From Bemisia tabaci (taxonomy: Eukaryota; Arthropoda; Insecta; Hemiptera; Aleyrodidae): a stretch of DNA of 64,000 nt. Below, one piece after another: positions 35,201 to 45,058 of this stretch. Where the stretch lies: NCBI RefSeq assembly GCF_918797505.1, contig NC_092797.1, forward strand, positions 44,056,157-44,120,156, in the 5' to 3' direction. The notes below the pieces were generated by a model. It was given only the letters and a program-made list of their open reading frames with translations. It ran no database searches and was not told the DNA's origin. Each line of letters begins with the position of its first letter. The stretch's first letter is position 1. The position numbers and the translations under genes were made by a program.

Positions 35201-38200
35201 AATGCTGTCGAATTTCCTTCGATAAAGCTCTTATAATTGGGAAATTTTCTTATTATTTTTTCCTGAAATGTTTCAAATCCTTTAGATTACAGTGCGAGAA
35301 AACACTCTCACAGTTTAGGTTGAGAAATTGAAAGAAATACTTTCACCATTTTCCTAAAAAAAAGAAGAAGAAAAAGTACTGACTCTATTGAAGGAACTGT
35401 CACAACGCCCGAAGGTTCATACTGCGTTCTGTCTCAGCACCGCAGTGAATAACTTATCTTTAACACCCCCGAACTCAAGTCTTCATTCCTAAATAGTTTC
35501 GTAACTTTGGACTTTGATATTTTCGCGTATTTGCGCAAACCTTTACTTTTGCACTTCGCCGTTGCGTCAATTTCCGCTATTTGTTCCCTCTCTGTTCCCC
35601 TATGAATGGATTTAATTATTTGTTTTATTGATTTTACTTCATTATATCCACAGTACAAATATCCACTATCAGCACATTGGTTGCAATGCTAACGTCATTT
35701 TTAGATAGTCAATTCACATTCTGCTCAATGCAACGAAAAGCGGGAAGGAAAGACTCCATCAGTCATCCGGATATTATAACAGACATCGAATACATCATTC
35801 CAAGAGTGAGTATCCTTATCTTTGCTTGTTAAAACACAAATTTTGCATCTTAAAAAAGATGAATTGGACGGATTCTATCAAACGGAACTATGTGCATCAA
35901 GACATGAGCCCTGAGACCCATAAGAATACATGCATAACAGGGCTCACGTCATAATGCACATACTTCCGTTTGACAGAAATACGTCCAATTTCAAGATTCA
36001 TTTTTACTAAGAAACTATATTGAGCATTTACTGACTGAATATTTGACTGATTTTTCTTCCAATAAGCATGTTTAGTTATTTATAATTCCTGTTAATTTGT
36101 AACGTATAGAGACTAGAGATTTTACATGGCTTGCAAGAATATTCTTGGATTTTTAAGCAATATTAAGCCCAAAAACTCGGAGTGTGCTTTCGTTTAAACG
36201 TGCATCGCCGAAAATCCAAGATGACGTCCTATAATATTCGTCACGCTGCGGGGCCGACTCTTTTGACTAAAATTACTGTGAGCCAAAAAAGGCACTTGCC
36301 GTTTTAAAAAAATGCAGGAATTACGAAATATTGAACAAGCTCATCCAGCAGTATTTTGGACAGAAACTGTTAACTGACAAACTTGTAAAAAATTGAATTA
36401 TTTGAGTCAATTTTGCTTCAACGGAATGGAGTTATTCTCCCCTTTGCTGGAAACGGCAAACTTTGTCGTTGTATCCGCTGAATTTACTTAGGAGAGTTTC
36501 CTTCAAAGGCCATCTCAGACTTTTACTGTAGCCGTCATGAATAATGATCGACTAGCGACAACTAAAAATACTGAAAATACTGAAAATACTGACATCCCTG
36601 TTTTATTTCAAGTTTGGCAATGAGGAAAGCTCCACCTAGAATGAGTATTTCCTTGAACATAGCTGCCGTGTGCGAAACAGGTATGTTACGCGGATTACCC
36701 TGATACGTAAGCACAGGCAACAGGAGCGCTCACTCCTAGAACGTATACCTAATTTTTTGGCAAAAAGTGGGTTTAACTAAGATGCACAGTTATCACATTT
36801 CCGCATGATTAAAATTATTTAACCATGCTTTTACCACACATTTGCATATTCATCCACTGATCAGTTTTGTTGTAAAATCAAAATGAACATAATTGTAAAA
36901 ATGACCACAAATCGCAAGTGGCACAAAATGAACGCCAACGGATGACGCTCACGCGAGGGCTTAGAACTCCTTCTTTTAATCGTGTATGCAATACGCGAGC
37001 CAATGCGTTAAAATAGTTACTTGTGGAGCAAGAACATCCTTGGACTGAGTGAGCTTTTTATCTCCAGAGGATGCATGACTTTGATCTGAATTTTTACGTC
37101 TTGCTTTAATGAAAGACGACCCCCCCCCCCCCCCCCCAAAAAAAAAGTAAATGTGAAAGTAATTTTCTTCTGCAATGGGACTGAGTGTCATTTGGATGTA
37201 TTTGCGAAGTCCCACTAGCTTAATGCGAAGTAAAAATTTTCTGGCCTAGTAGTTATAATCGCCAAATGCAATTCATTTTTCGAGTTTTTGACTGTCCTTG
37301 ATGACAATTATGATCGATTTGATTGACAAACAGCGTGATTCAATAATTGAATTCAATAGTAACAGTGAATTGAATATGGGTTAGGATTTATTTTATTTTT
37401 TTTCTTAGTCCTATGTCAAATGAAATGATGTCAATTCTTAAAATATGACACTAAACGTCGAATTTGGCAAAATATAACATTAGTAGATACCTTTCCGCTG
37501 CATTTTGTTTATTTTCATCTCTATCCTCGTAAGCCCTCTTCACACGGCCAAGACAGAATCTTCAAAATGAGAGCGTGATGCAACCGATTAAATGAGATCT
37601 TCGTGGCAGCATCAACCAACACATTTCTCAGGTGTAAATGGACCGCATTTAGCAGACATGAACAAAGCCACATCAGCTATTGCCAAATTTAACCAGGCAA
37701 TTTATTTTTTTACAAGAGAACGTTTGTGCGGATTCCTTTGAAAATGTTAAAAAACTTGCTTCGTACTATGCAGAAAATTTACTGAAATTTGCACAAAAAT
37801 CCGCTCAACCGTTTTCATGTTCAAAATTAAACTGCCCCACTAAATTTGGCAATGGCTGATGTGGCTTGGTTCCTCTCTGCTTAACGCGGTCCAAAAGCCT
37901 GACAGAGTTTTGAGGAGAGAAACGGGACATCACTGAAAAAAAATTATCGGCGTTTTTACCACGGTCCGTTGTTACCTTTACCATCTCACTTTTTTACCAA
38001 TTATTGGTAATTTTACCAGGACAGACCGGCAAGCTTACCTAAAAACCGGTATTTTTACTGTTTTTTTTTCCCAGGTAAGAATACCACTTTTATTTGTAAT
38101 CAATTCCCGGTAACTTTGCCATTTTATCTCGGTAATTCTACCACAGTCGATAAAAAATATTGGCGTTTTCACCAAGGTCCAGAAAAAAAACCGAGGAAGT

Positions 38201-39859
38201 TGAATAATTTTACAGAGATTTCTCGGTAAAATTACCAATTCCATAAATGGTAATTTTACCAGGAAAAAAACTGGGATCAAATAGAACCCTGAACTCTTGG
38301 TAATTTTACCCTTTTCTTAGTAAATATCCACCGAGATTTTTTTTTTCAGTGCAGGCGCAGAAATCGTCCCACTTTTAAGAATCGATCACTCTCACTTTCA
38401 GAACCTTTTTGAGTGTGTGAAGACGGCCTCGCTCACCATAGAGTACATAGAGTCGTAATGTATGTGGGTGAGCTGGCGCCACTTTTAAGCATTTTCCAGG
38501 TCCCGAATTCCGAGACTCCTGTGTGACGCCGGGTCACTTTTTCGATACATAATCGATTGTTTGCGATACACGGTTACCCGGCCATCCGATGTAAACAAAG
38601 AAGATAGGAATCACCACGTATTTCACACCGCCATTTTGGATCTAACATGTATCGAAAAAGCGACCCGAACTCGGCGCACACCGGGCTCGGAATTCGTCGA
38701 GCAGAACATGGCACCAGCTCTCCCACTTACATTACGACTCTATGTACTCTATGCGACGGCCTCGCTCACTGATTTCGAGATTCTGTACGAAAATTGTATG
38801 TTTCAGGTGAAATTCGACTCCGGGAAGGAGGGGAAGGAAAAATCGGATTACCTATACGACGAATACGCCCAATCCTGGGTGTTCGACGCCGACACAGTCG
38901 GATCGCTGCCCGATCACGCCCGGGGGAGCGGCCTCTGCCCGACTGCGTATAAATCTCAGAACGATTTTAACCTTAACAAAACCTACAGTGTCAAACTGAA
39001 TAGAGACTTTTTGAATATCAATAACATTAAATGTAGCTCTAGTCCGATCCGCGCAGGTCCTCCGGTCGATATCATAGTCGAAGGTGAGCCCGCTAAGTAC
39101 AGTCCGTTACAGTGTTTAACTAGCTTCTCGCCGGCGACCAACACGCCGCAATGCATATCCAGGAGCTCCTCCCAGAGTTCCTTGTCCAACGCCATCGTGT
39201 TCGACTCGGGGCAGCCCCTGTACGAGTGTTTGGAGAAACTGAGCGAGTCGTCGATCTACCAATCGCGGCTTAGGTCCAAGTCCCCGTCTTTGGAGTCTGA
39301 GGACCGATCGCGGCTTAGGTCCAAGTCCCCGTCTTTGGAGTCTGAGGACCGATCGCGGTTTAGGTCCAAGTCCCAGTCCTTGGAGTCTGAGGACCGATCG
39401 CGGCTTAGGTCCAAGTCCCAGTCCCTGGAGTCTGAGGATCATCCTCAGAGCATTTCGTCTGCATCGGTGTCTTTGTCCGTCTCACATTGCACGAAAAACG
39501 TGGCAGCGTACGAGCAGCCCGTTTATGCGAGTCTCCTCGTCGAGCTCCAGAAAACGATCAGCGAAAAGTTCCCGAGGCTGTCCGAGGGCGCCAGTCACCA
39601 GAGTACAAATCAGGGTAGTCATCAGAGTAGTCGTCAGAGTAGTCACCAGAGTAGAGCGTCGACGCCCAGTCGCGGCCAAGAGACAGAGAGCCGGGAGCCG
39701 CCCCAGCCGGGTGCCGAGCTCGAGTTTTCAAAAGAGCTGGAGGCTGCTCTGCAAGTGATTCACAGCCTCGAGTCACCCAACCCTTCCGGTCATTTCGAAA
39801 GCAACAGCTTGACTATTGACGCGAGGGCTGATATAACATCAGGTATGCAACCCTCCTGA
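29129..39859 (+). CDS. Four-transmembrane protein with Ser-rich repeat tail (at least 528 residues)
   Basis: Join 29129-29297, 31910-32123, 35654-35805, 38807-39859; all junctions agree in phase and use GT-AG sites. Visible hydrophobic segments: LYNLAYIGIGATQIILGILL in exon 1; NIVIGVGGAVFACVG at the start of exon 2; AFLFLTVIVLGANLVNLIIL later in exon 2; STISTLVAMLTSFL in exon 3. A ~350-residue hydrophilic tail follows with QPLYECL and QPVYASLL Tyr motifs, four copies of a 15-residue Ser/Arg repeat, and a QSSHQSS-rich stretch. Four TM helices with cytosolic ends recall the MS4A/CD20 and ENTREP groups, but that is topology only; I do not recognise the family. The first exon (phase 2 entry) was not found. 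All three introns are full of transposons. Confidence 0.7.
29430..29757. mobile_element. Inverted-repeat element ATCGACGGTGAAACTAC
   Basis: Arms atatcgacggtgaaactac...ccacgtatctcg (from 29497) and cgagatacgtggtttggtagtttcaccgtcgatat (to 29757) are reverse complements. The stretch before it (29430-29490) resembles the left arm of the P450 intron 2 foldback. A G18 run follows at ~29766. A partial relative lies at ~63150-63250. Confidence 0.78.
29930..30150 (+). repeat. Diverged ~80-bp direct repeat
   Basis: Copies ~29930-30010 and ~30066-30145 share gctct.a.gtggc.gaat..tatcaag.cca.a.gtcac...aaacttc-type order. In the four-TM gene intron 1. Confidence 0.5.
30346..30479. mobile_element. Short hairpin element
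   Basis: Ends aaaatgggtcaccaaggct and agccttggttgccccatttt are inverted repeats, with further pairing inward (caaaatgcc / ggcattctg). Confidence 0.65.
30537..30905. mobile_element. TGGACGTATTT-family element, copy 3
   Basis: Ends TGGACGTATTTCTACCAAAC and GTTTGGTAGAAATACGTCCA, then gaggtgagaaatatggggtg in both arms. The interior matches copy 5 (31194-31843) in the opposite orientation and is the uninterrupted version of it. ORFs here are shadows of the repeat. Confidence 0.87.
30955..31182. mobile_element. TGGACGTATTT-family element, copy 4
   Basis: Ends aattggacgtatttctgtc and gacagaaatacgtccaatt, followed by aaacggaactaagc in each arm. The interior resembles copy 1 at 8224. Confidence 0.85.
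31194..31843. mobile_element. TGGACGTATTT-family element, copy 5, interrupted
   Basis: Same terminal repeats as copy 3, inverted interior. Interrupted by the element at 31457-31723: the flanking text ...aatgtaatatccc and cgcttttccgattc is continuous in copy 3. Confidence 0.87.
31457..31723. mobile_element. CACCGAGAAAA element with iterated ttcggt dyads, nested
   Basis: Ends CACCGAGAAAAAAAGTTCGG and CCGAACTTTTTTTCTCAGTG. The interior is built of many gttcgg / ccgaac units in both orientations. Both strands are open for ~60 codons because of this simple composition; no gene is inferred. Confidence 0.82.
31910..32123 (+). CDS. Four-TM protein exon: TM2 and TM3
   Basis: Acceptor gatttcag ends at 31909 and donor gtgagt starts at 32124. 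Begins in phase 0 (NIVIGVGGAVFACVG), continues with DLTTGKQRAFLFLTVIVLGA and LVNLIILEA, ends phase 1 after QFY. Confidence 0.78.
32145..32745. mobile_element. hAT element CAGGGTCGGACTG with exact target duplication
   Basis: Ends CAGGGTCGGACTGACGCACC and GGTCAGTCCGACCCTG. Exact 8-bp duplication TGTATCAA at 32137-32144 and 32746-32753. 601 bp, no ORF, pyrimidine-rich 32560-32670. Inserted 22 bp after the exon 2 donor of the four-TM gene. Confidence 0.9.
32775..32900 (+). repeat. Dispersed ~125-bp repeat, copy 2
   Basis: Same repeat as 21885-22010, in the same orientation: ctcaattttcacgtgagccc, gttcggggctt and gagaggcgatgct are aligned in order. Confidence 0.5.
33038..33183. mobile_element. AATTGGACTGCATTTTGC hairpin element
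   Basis: Ends aattggactgcattttgcaa and ttgcaaaatgcagtccaatt; pairing continues through ctatagattctggc. The small loop has aaaaacacttatgtgcatag. Preceded by the palindrome acgttacgtaacgt. Confidence 0.82.
33405..34364. mobile_element. CCCTGGTA element, copy 3 (960 bp)
   Basis: Ends CCCTGGTAAAAATTGGCGATAG-like and GCCAATTTTTACCAGGG, flanked by TT on both sides (33403-33404, 34365-34366). The central palindrome is less perfect than in copies 1 and 2. Lies just after a T28 run. Confidence 0.87.
34447..34704. mobile_element. 258-bp near-perfect palindrome, no loop
   Basis: Paired positions sum to 69151; the centre is ttgcaa at ~34575. Arms run aattgaagacttatcatcaa through cgtgctaagtgcc to the centre and mirror back. 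No ORF. Confidence 0.85.
34963..35304 (+). repeat. Exact 171-bp tandem duplication
   Basis: 34963-35133 and 35134-35304 read identically, from gcgctccggagag to gcgagaaaaca. The first unit includes part of a dispersed core motif that starts at ~34925. Either very recent or an assembly effect. Confidence 0.93.
35654..35805 (+). CDS. Four-TM protein exon: TM4
   Basis: Acceptor tatccacag ends at 35653 and donor gtgagt starts at 35806. Enters phase 1 to give VQISTISTLVAMLTSFLDSQ, then a hydrophilic stretch to IEYIIPR, phase 0 exit. Confidence 0.75.
35872..35990. mobile_element. TGGACGTATTT-family hairpin, copy 6
   Basis: Ends aattggacggattctatc and gacagaaatacgtccaatt; interior near-identical to copy 2 (catgagccct, agggctcacgtcataatgca). 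The left end lost two bases of ggacgtattt. Confidence 0.85.
35991..37639. other. Intron 3 of the four-TM gene; mostly unique
   Basis: Holds tgaaaatac repeated three times near 36570, a diverged core motif at ~36965-37030, and C18 followed by A9 at 37120-37146. No exon seen. Confidence 0.5.
37640..37892. mobile_element. GGACCGC inverted-repeat element
   Basis: Ends ggaccgcatttagcagac...aagccacatcagc and gctgatgtggcttggttcc...gcttaacgcggtcc. The arms also share attgccaaattta. No ORF. Confidence 0.82.
37931..38351. mobile_element. CACTGAAAAAAA element with iterated ggtaattttacc dyads
   Basis: Ends CACTGAAAAAAAATTATCGG and CCACCGAGATTTTTTTTTTCAGTG-like. The interior repeats ggtaa(a/t)ttacc and accggt dyads many times. 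Same architecture as the element at 31457 with a different iterated word. Confidence 0.78.
38422..38769. mobile_element. Inverted-repeat element with 15-bp direct repeats
   Basis: Direct repeats gacggcctcgctcac at 38422-38436 and 38755-38769 flank an element whose ends are catagagtacatagagtcg and cgactctatgtactctatg. Its right half is open in frame with the last exon of the four-TM gene, so a naive ORF starting at 38561 wrongly includes it. The element ends ~52 bp before the splice acceptor. Confidence 0.82.
38807..39859 (+). CDS. Four-TM protein terminal exon: cytoplasmic tail
   Basis: Acceptor gtatgtttcag ends at 38806; phase 0 entry reads VKFDSGKEGKEKSDYLYDEY. Stop TGA 39857-39859 gives 350 residues. 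The ORF is open 82 codons further upstream, but that part is transposon-derived and the acceptor plus phase fix the start. Contains QPLYECLEKLSES, the 15-residue repeats (39266-39440), QPVYASLLVEL, and Gln/Ser/His-rich repeats near 39600-39650. A cag|gtatgc near the end (39840) could be an alternative donor. High GC and third-position bias contrast with the flanks. Confidence 0.78.
   Translation: MKFDSGKEGKEKSDYLYDEYAQSWVFDADTVGSLPDHARGSGLCPTAYKSQNDFNLNKTYSVKLNRDFLNINNIKCSSSPIRAGPPVDIIVEGEPAKYSPLQCLTSFSPATNTPQCISRSSSQSSLSNAIVFDSGQPLYECLEKLSESSIYQSRLRSKSPSLESEDRSRLRSKSPSLESEDRSRFRSKSQSLESEDRSRLRSKSQSLESEDHPQSISSASVSLSVSHCTKNVAAYEQPVYASLLVELQKTISEKFPRLSEGASHQSTNQGSHQSSRQSSHQSRASTPSRGQETESREPPQPGAELEFSKELEAALQVIHSLESPNPSGHFESNSLTIDARADITSGMQPS
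39266..39445 (+). repeat. 45-bp in-frame tandem repeat (15 residues, about four copies)
   Basis: Units 39266-39310, 39311-39355, 39356-39400 and 39401-39440 encode RLRSKSPSLESEDRS with minor changes (P to Q, L to F). Nearly identical DNA implies recent expansion. Ser-Pro and Ser-x-Glu sites look suited to phosphorylation. Confidence 0.93.
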
Positions 39860-39950
39860 CACCATCTTTGCCATCTCCCATCATCGTCATCAACTTCCGA
39901 CGGAGCTCTTGCAACCTGGCCACTCGTAGGGATGTAACTGGGAGCTTTGA

Positions 39951-40280
39951 GAAGGATTCCGGGCGAAAATCTACTTTTCGAGGAATGCCCGGCTAAAATC
40001 TACTTTCCGAGGAATTCCCGTCTGAAATCCACATTCCGCGGAATCCCGGCGGAAAATCTACATTCCAAGGAACTCCCGGCTAAAAATCTACATTCCAAGG
40101 AATTCCCGGCTTAAAATCTACATTCCAAGGAATTCCCGGCTAAAAATCTACATTCTAAGGAATCCCGGCGAAAAATCTACATTCCAAGCAATTCCCGACT
40201 AAAAATCTACATTCTGAGGAATCCCGGCGAAAAAGCTACATTCCAAGGAATTCCCGATACTTTCCCAGGAATTCCCAGCT
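39951..40280 (+). repeat. Minisatellite, ~30-bp unit, about ten copies
   Basis: Unit like aaaatctacattccaaggaa + ttcccggct, alternating slightly different versions. Begins ~90 bp after the stop, so probably in the 3' UTR. Confidence 0.85.
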
Positions 40281-40852
40281 ATAGTCTGCCGTTCCGAGAA
40301 TTTTGACCGAAAAGCTTACTCAAACACACCCACACACATATTTTGTAATCGCTCGCGATTTGAAGAGCCACTAGTAACATTCCCTCGTATGTTCTCGGGA
40401 ACCTTTCCGTTCGATCCGTTCCCGGCACTTGACTTGACCAGGAAACTTTGAACCCGAAATTCCCCCACAGAATCGTTGTTTTCGAGGTGGAAGAGCGTGC
40501 AGAAATTCACCGTCGGTCCACCGCCTCCATATAAATTATGATTAGCAAACTGTCTTACCAAACGACTCAATACAACAACTTCAGTCACTATCGAGCGAGG
40601 AGAAGACACCTATGCAATCCGTGAAAAGTGTTAAATTTCGGAAAATAAGTTTCACTCACCCATTTACGATGTCTCAATAGTACGGGTAGAGTAAAATATT
40701 TGATATTTGGTCCCTTTGATATTCCATCGACAGGGCGCTGGATACGGTAAATGGCGCGGTCAACAGGAGGAGTGACTGAACTTTGACCGGATCGAAGGGC
40801 TCAAGTGACCTTCATAAGATTTTTAAAATACACATTCAAAGTGTAAATGTAG

Positions 40853-40858
40853 AATAAA
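40853..40858 (+). promoter_or_regulatory. Possible polyadenylation signal for the four-TM gene
   Basis: AATAAA about 1 kb after the stop codon, following the minisatellite. It is the first clear match downstream that I noticed; not confirmed. Confidence 0.3.
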
Positions 40859-41328
40859 ACTCACGGTACACACATTGCATACTTACACTTAAATAATAAT
40901 AACTGAACGTAACGACCCTTTAACCTAAGATGTAATTTACGTAAAACCCGTTATCGGAAACGTCCAATCGAAACGGATAGTATTCAGAATCCGGAGCGCC
41001 TTCATTTTGTTAAAATATGCAACATGGACACGCCTGAAGGTGGAATGGTTGCATCTACACGATATGAACAAGGATGTCATAGTCATAACTGAAACTTACT
41101 GCAGGAAAAGAAAAAAAATTTATCTCAAAAAGGGAAGTGATTAAGACTTGGTTTAAACAAAAAAACGCGTTGAAGGGAGACGAGCCTTGCATAGCCATTG
41201 CAAGATTAATTGGACCTATTTATGCGGAAAAGAACTCAACGAAACGTAAACTCTATGCAAATACATAGTTCCTTTTGATTTAATTCGTGTTTAAATAATT
41301 ATTTTTATTAGCATAAAAACGTCTAATT

Positions 41329-41874
41329 GACCACTAGACAAGGTACGGATTTCAGAATTCTACTTCATGTTTCTTGATCAAAATTTCACGTAGAACACGA
41401 TGCGCACAACGAAAATTACCGAAATCAACTCCTCACGAAGATATTTAATGATTCTTGATGCGTAAATTCAAACCATCCACTCATGAAAACTCAATGCTCT
41501 ACGTGATTCACATCGCGCGCTAAACGTTATCATGACAGTATCTGCGATTTAAAAATCTGGCAACCTTAATTTTGACGCTTTGGCTCAGCTATAGCAAATT
41601 GCTTAAAGTTTGAACAACACATGGTGGGAAATGAAAATTGCTCGATTGAGGAGTTTGCTGGAACCGTTGTAGTGCGCGATTTGACTCACGTAGAGCTTTG
41701 AGTTTCTTGTTAGCGGGCAGTTCAAATTCCTCGTAACCAATGTGAAATAAAAATGTTAATAGCTTCGTTAGGAGTTGGTCTCAGTAATTTTCGTTGCGCG
41801 AATCGTGTTCTACGTGAAATTCTGGTTAAGACACATGTATCAGAATGCTTAAATTCGTACCTTGTCTAGTGGTC
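41329..41874. mobile_element. GACCACTAGACAAGGTAC inverted-repeat element
   Basis: Arms 41329-~41525 and ~41670-41874 are imperfect reverse complements: gaccactagacaaggtac, cacgtagaacacgatgcgc, and ctctacgtga.tca.atcgcgc. No ORF. Confidence 0.83.
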
Positions 41875-41875
41875 C

Positions 41876-42131
41876 ATTGTCGCACAGGCAAACAAAATTT
41901 GGTGCCCATCCTTCCTCCTACCTTCACGAGGTCCCAAGAACGCGTTCCCGATTTACTTTTTGAAATCATTATCAAAATTTTAGAAATCTCTTTACGAACG
42001 TGCCACGATATATCCCCCGCGCATTTGAAAGGAAAGACATTTCCCATTGTGGCTAAATCTTGCATCAGCTCCAACCATCATCCTGTCTTGGTGTCATCTT
42101 CGCCCTGTCATCCCTCGATCTGTAGAGAATG
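41876..42131. other. Segment open on both strands, coding status unclear
   Basis: Directly after the element above, the plus strand (MLKF... to 42130) and the minus strand (42074-41876, MELMQDLATMGNVFPFKCAG) are both open for 60-90 codons. Codon texture is protein-like, but no domain is recognised and no flanking splice sites decide the strand. Confidence 0.2.
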
Positions 42132-43743
42132 ATGAAATCTAAAGCTAAACGTAAATATGTTAACCACGATAGTTTCATGAGCACTTGCATGAAACATCAT
42201 CCTTGCAGTTGATTGATACCATCATAAAACGTTCCGTCCTAGAATAAGCGTCTTATGCGAGGAGAATCTCGTTGGTTCTTCAGCAGCTGGTAAAATTTCC
42301 AGTCTTATTGAAGGTGTTGGGTGCCTCTGTATTGTTTATTTTTTTATTTATTTACAACCTTCTCCTTACAGCCCGCGCACTAAAGTCCCTCTTAATTTTT
42401 CATGGTATGGTAAAAATTTGTTGTTCTCTGGACAAACGAACGTAACTACATTTCTACTATTCAAAGTAGTCTGATCAACAATTATGCATAGGTATTTTAC
42501 AGAACTCTGTTTGAAGAGGAGATGTACATACGTTCCTCTGTCTAGAAAACGATGAATTATGTCCAAGTAACGCAAGAAATTTCAGTAGCATGACTCCTAC
42601 TGATTTTTTTTTCGATGAGCCTTCTTGGCCAAAACTAAATTTTGCACGTTTAACATAGGAGAGTGTACTTATCGAGACATTTTTCCCGAAATGTTTTTGG
42701 CGTCAAAATCAATCGTCCTCTTCAAACAGAGGCAATTTCAATAACAGTAAAATTAGAATGCAGTAAGAGAAGACTGTCATCTGAAAATATCTCGTAGATT
42801 GATGCACTCAAGATGCAACTTTCGTAATTTGGGAAGCCCTCATATTTCAATCACGATTGAATGGCATTGAGATTGTAACAGATAATACTCGATTGAACTG
42901 AAACGTTCCTCAAAAGAAAAAAAGGAAAATATTACCTGCATGTGAACATTGTTACTTAGTCAAACATGCGAATGCGTTTTGGGATGAGGTAATATTTTCA
43001 CACATAGTGAAAATCTCAAAACTTCTACATTAATTCGCGTCGTAACAGATTTCTCTCAAGTTTTATTTAAAGAAAAGAAGGGAAAAAATCCGACAGGTAT
43101 TACTAAGTCTTGGAAATTTTGATGATGTTCATCTTGTGCTGAATATTATCCTCTGAAAATGTCGCGGCGGAGTTTCTTTAACTCCGCAATCGAGTGACAT
43201 GTTTCGCGACTCTCATCGGTACTCGCAACAGTTACAAGGAGAGAGGGTAGCCCCTTCAAATGGTCGAGGCGATAACTATTCAAACACGATTGTCGAGGGG
43301 TTGCATATCCACTCAATTTGAAGGCGGTTTTTGGGCACGCACCTAAAGTGCTCTTCTCAGATTAAATAACGTTGCCATGCCCCAACTTTTAGAAAAGGAG
43401 AGAATAATTGGCTCCAATCTCTCCCCTTTAAATCTTCTCTCACACATACGATAAGTAGAAGAAATGGACTGTTGAAAATTAGTTTTTTTTAGCGCCAGCA
43501 AACTGTTGATGAGAGAATTGCGCACAAGTTTCTTGGAGCGGAGGAAAGTGATAAAACTGGTCTGTATTTTACTTCGCTCTGGTGAAAGGAGTGCTTTGGA
43601 GTCATTTTTACTTTTGAATCATTTATTTATCTTAGTTTTACTAGTCTTCATGAGAGCCGACTAAAGCTCTAATTTAGGAAAGTGTTGGCCACGATCTTCT
43701 TTTAAATACGTTTACTAAATCTCCATCGGGTTTAGGATTACTT

Positions 43744-43777
<34 letters not shown>

Positions 43778-45058
43778 CAAAAACTGGGATAGAAAAAGTG
43801 ACTGAATTATTTAATTTTTTTTCCCCCATTACTCGTTCCTCACCGAATCATGATTTGTTCCTCCGATGAAAAATGAAAAAGTTGAAAAGAATGAATAACT
43901 AAATTTTCAAACTTCTAACTGAATAGAAACATTCCGCGAACTTTTGGAAACTTTCCTTGGTTGCCCCCTCCCCCCTGAGAAATTTTACTTTCTTTTTCTT
44001 TCTACCTAATCTTTTTTCAGTAATTTTAACGGCAGCAATGGGCCTAGTATGAACCTGTACCTACTAACAGGGTAGCTCCAAATTGATGTAGATTGAAAGT
44101 AGCCAAGCAATAGTTTTAAGACTACCTACTACTTGCGACTTAAGTGACAAAATATACTAATTATCCTTTTCTTTTTTGTTTATGCAGCAGCAAATTAAGG
44201 ATGACAGGCGTACCAACTAGCAAATGTAATGTATTTAAAGCCGGAGAATCAATTCAGTGAACACTGTCTTCATGTTAGCTAGCCGTAGGTGAATTTATGT
44301 GTATTTACCGTCTGTTCTACAAGGCACTCTGATGTTTAATTATGGATATTGTAAATATTACTTATGTAAGTACTAGAATTTTTTCCTAAAGGTGCTATTT
44401 TAAATGATAAAATGACTTTTTGACTATTCCAACTCAAAATCTTCTGCATTTTCAAACCTAAAATTGAAAGGAAAATATTTTGGCCTAAGTCTTCAAAATA
44501 CAATTATTGTAGGTAAGTGTAGTTAATCACACTTCTGTCCATTACTTATAAGACACGTAACCAGAATTTCTTCTTCTAGCAGTTATTGTTAAAAAAATTT
44601 CCTGATGTGAGTGATGAAACCAGCTGTACAAATTTAATGGACAAGATTTTGAATTGAAACACTTAATACTTTGGACTTAAGTTTAGTGCAAAACATTGAA
44701 ATGGTCATACAAATAGAGGCATGAAGCAATCGAGTCCTAATGGGATCCAAAAAGGAAGAGGAGTAATTTTTTGTCCATTTTAACAATGAACAGACAAGGT
44801 TCGGAAAAAAAAATAAAGTTGCATAACTTGCAAACTAGCGGTATGTTTCACGAAATCACACTCCAACAACCACAATTTATACCCATGTAAGAGCACTCTT
44901 GGTATTTTATACTAAGCCAAGTATGTAAGATAAAAAAACAAAAAAGAAACTAAAAATAAAATAGAATTTTTTTATTTAAACTTCATTTAAAATGATAGTC
45001 GAGTGAAACAGGTTTTTGCTATGCCACTATGCAAATTCGAGTTCCCAAATCTATAAGG
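42132..45058. other. Intergenic, nothing recognised
   Basis: AT-rich with a T30 run near 43750. No exon or repeat family recognised. A minus-strand dispersed ORF set has no domain signal. Confidence 0.45.

Noticed and set aside
38561..38806. N-terminal 82 codons of a 432-codon ORF
   Set aside because: This part overlaps an inverted-repeat transposon and lies before a good acceptor that matches the phase of the upstream exon.
39116..39442. 108-codon minus-strand ORF with a repeat (RPKPRSVLRLQ-like)
   Set aside because: Shadow of the 45-bp coding repeat of the plus-strand exon.
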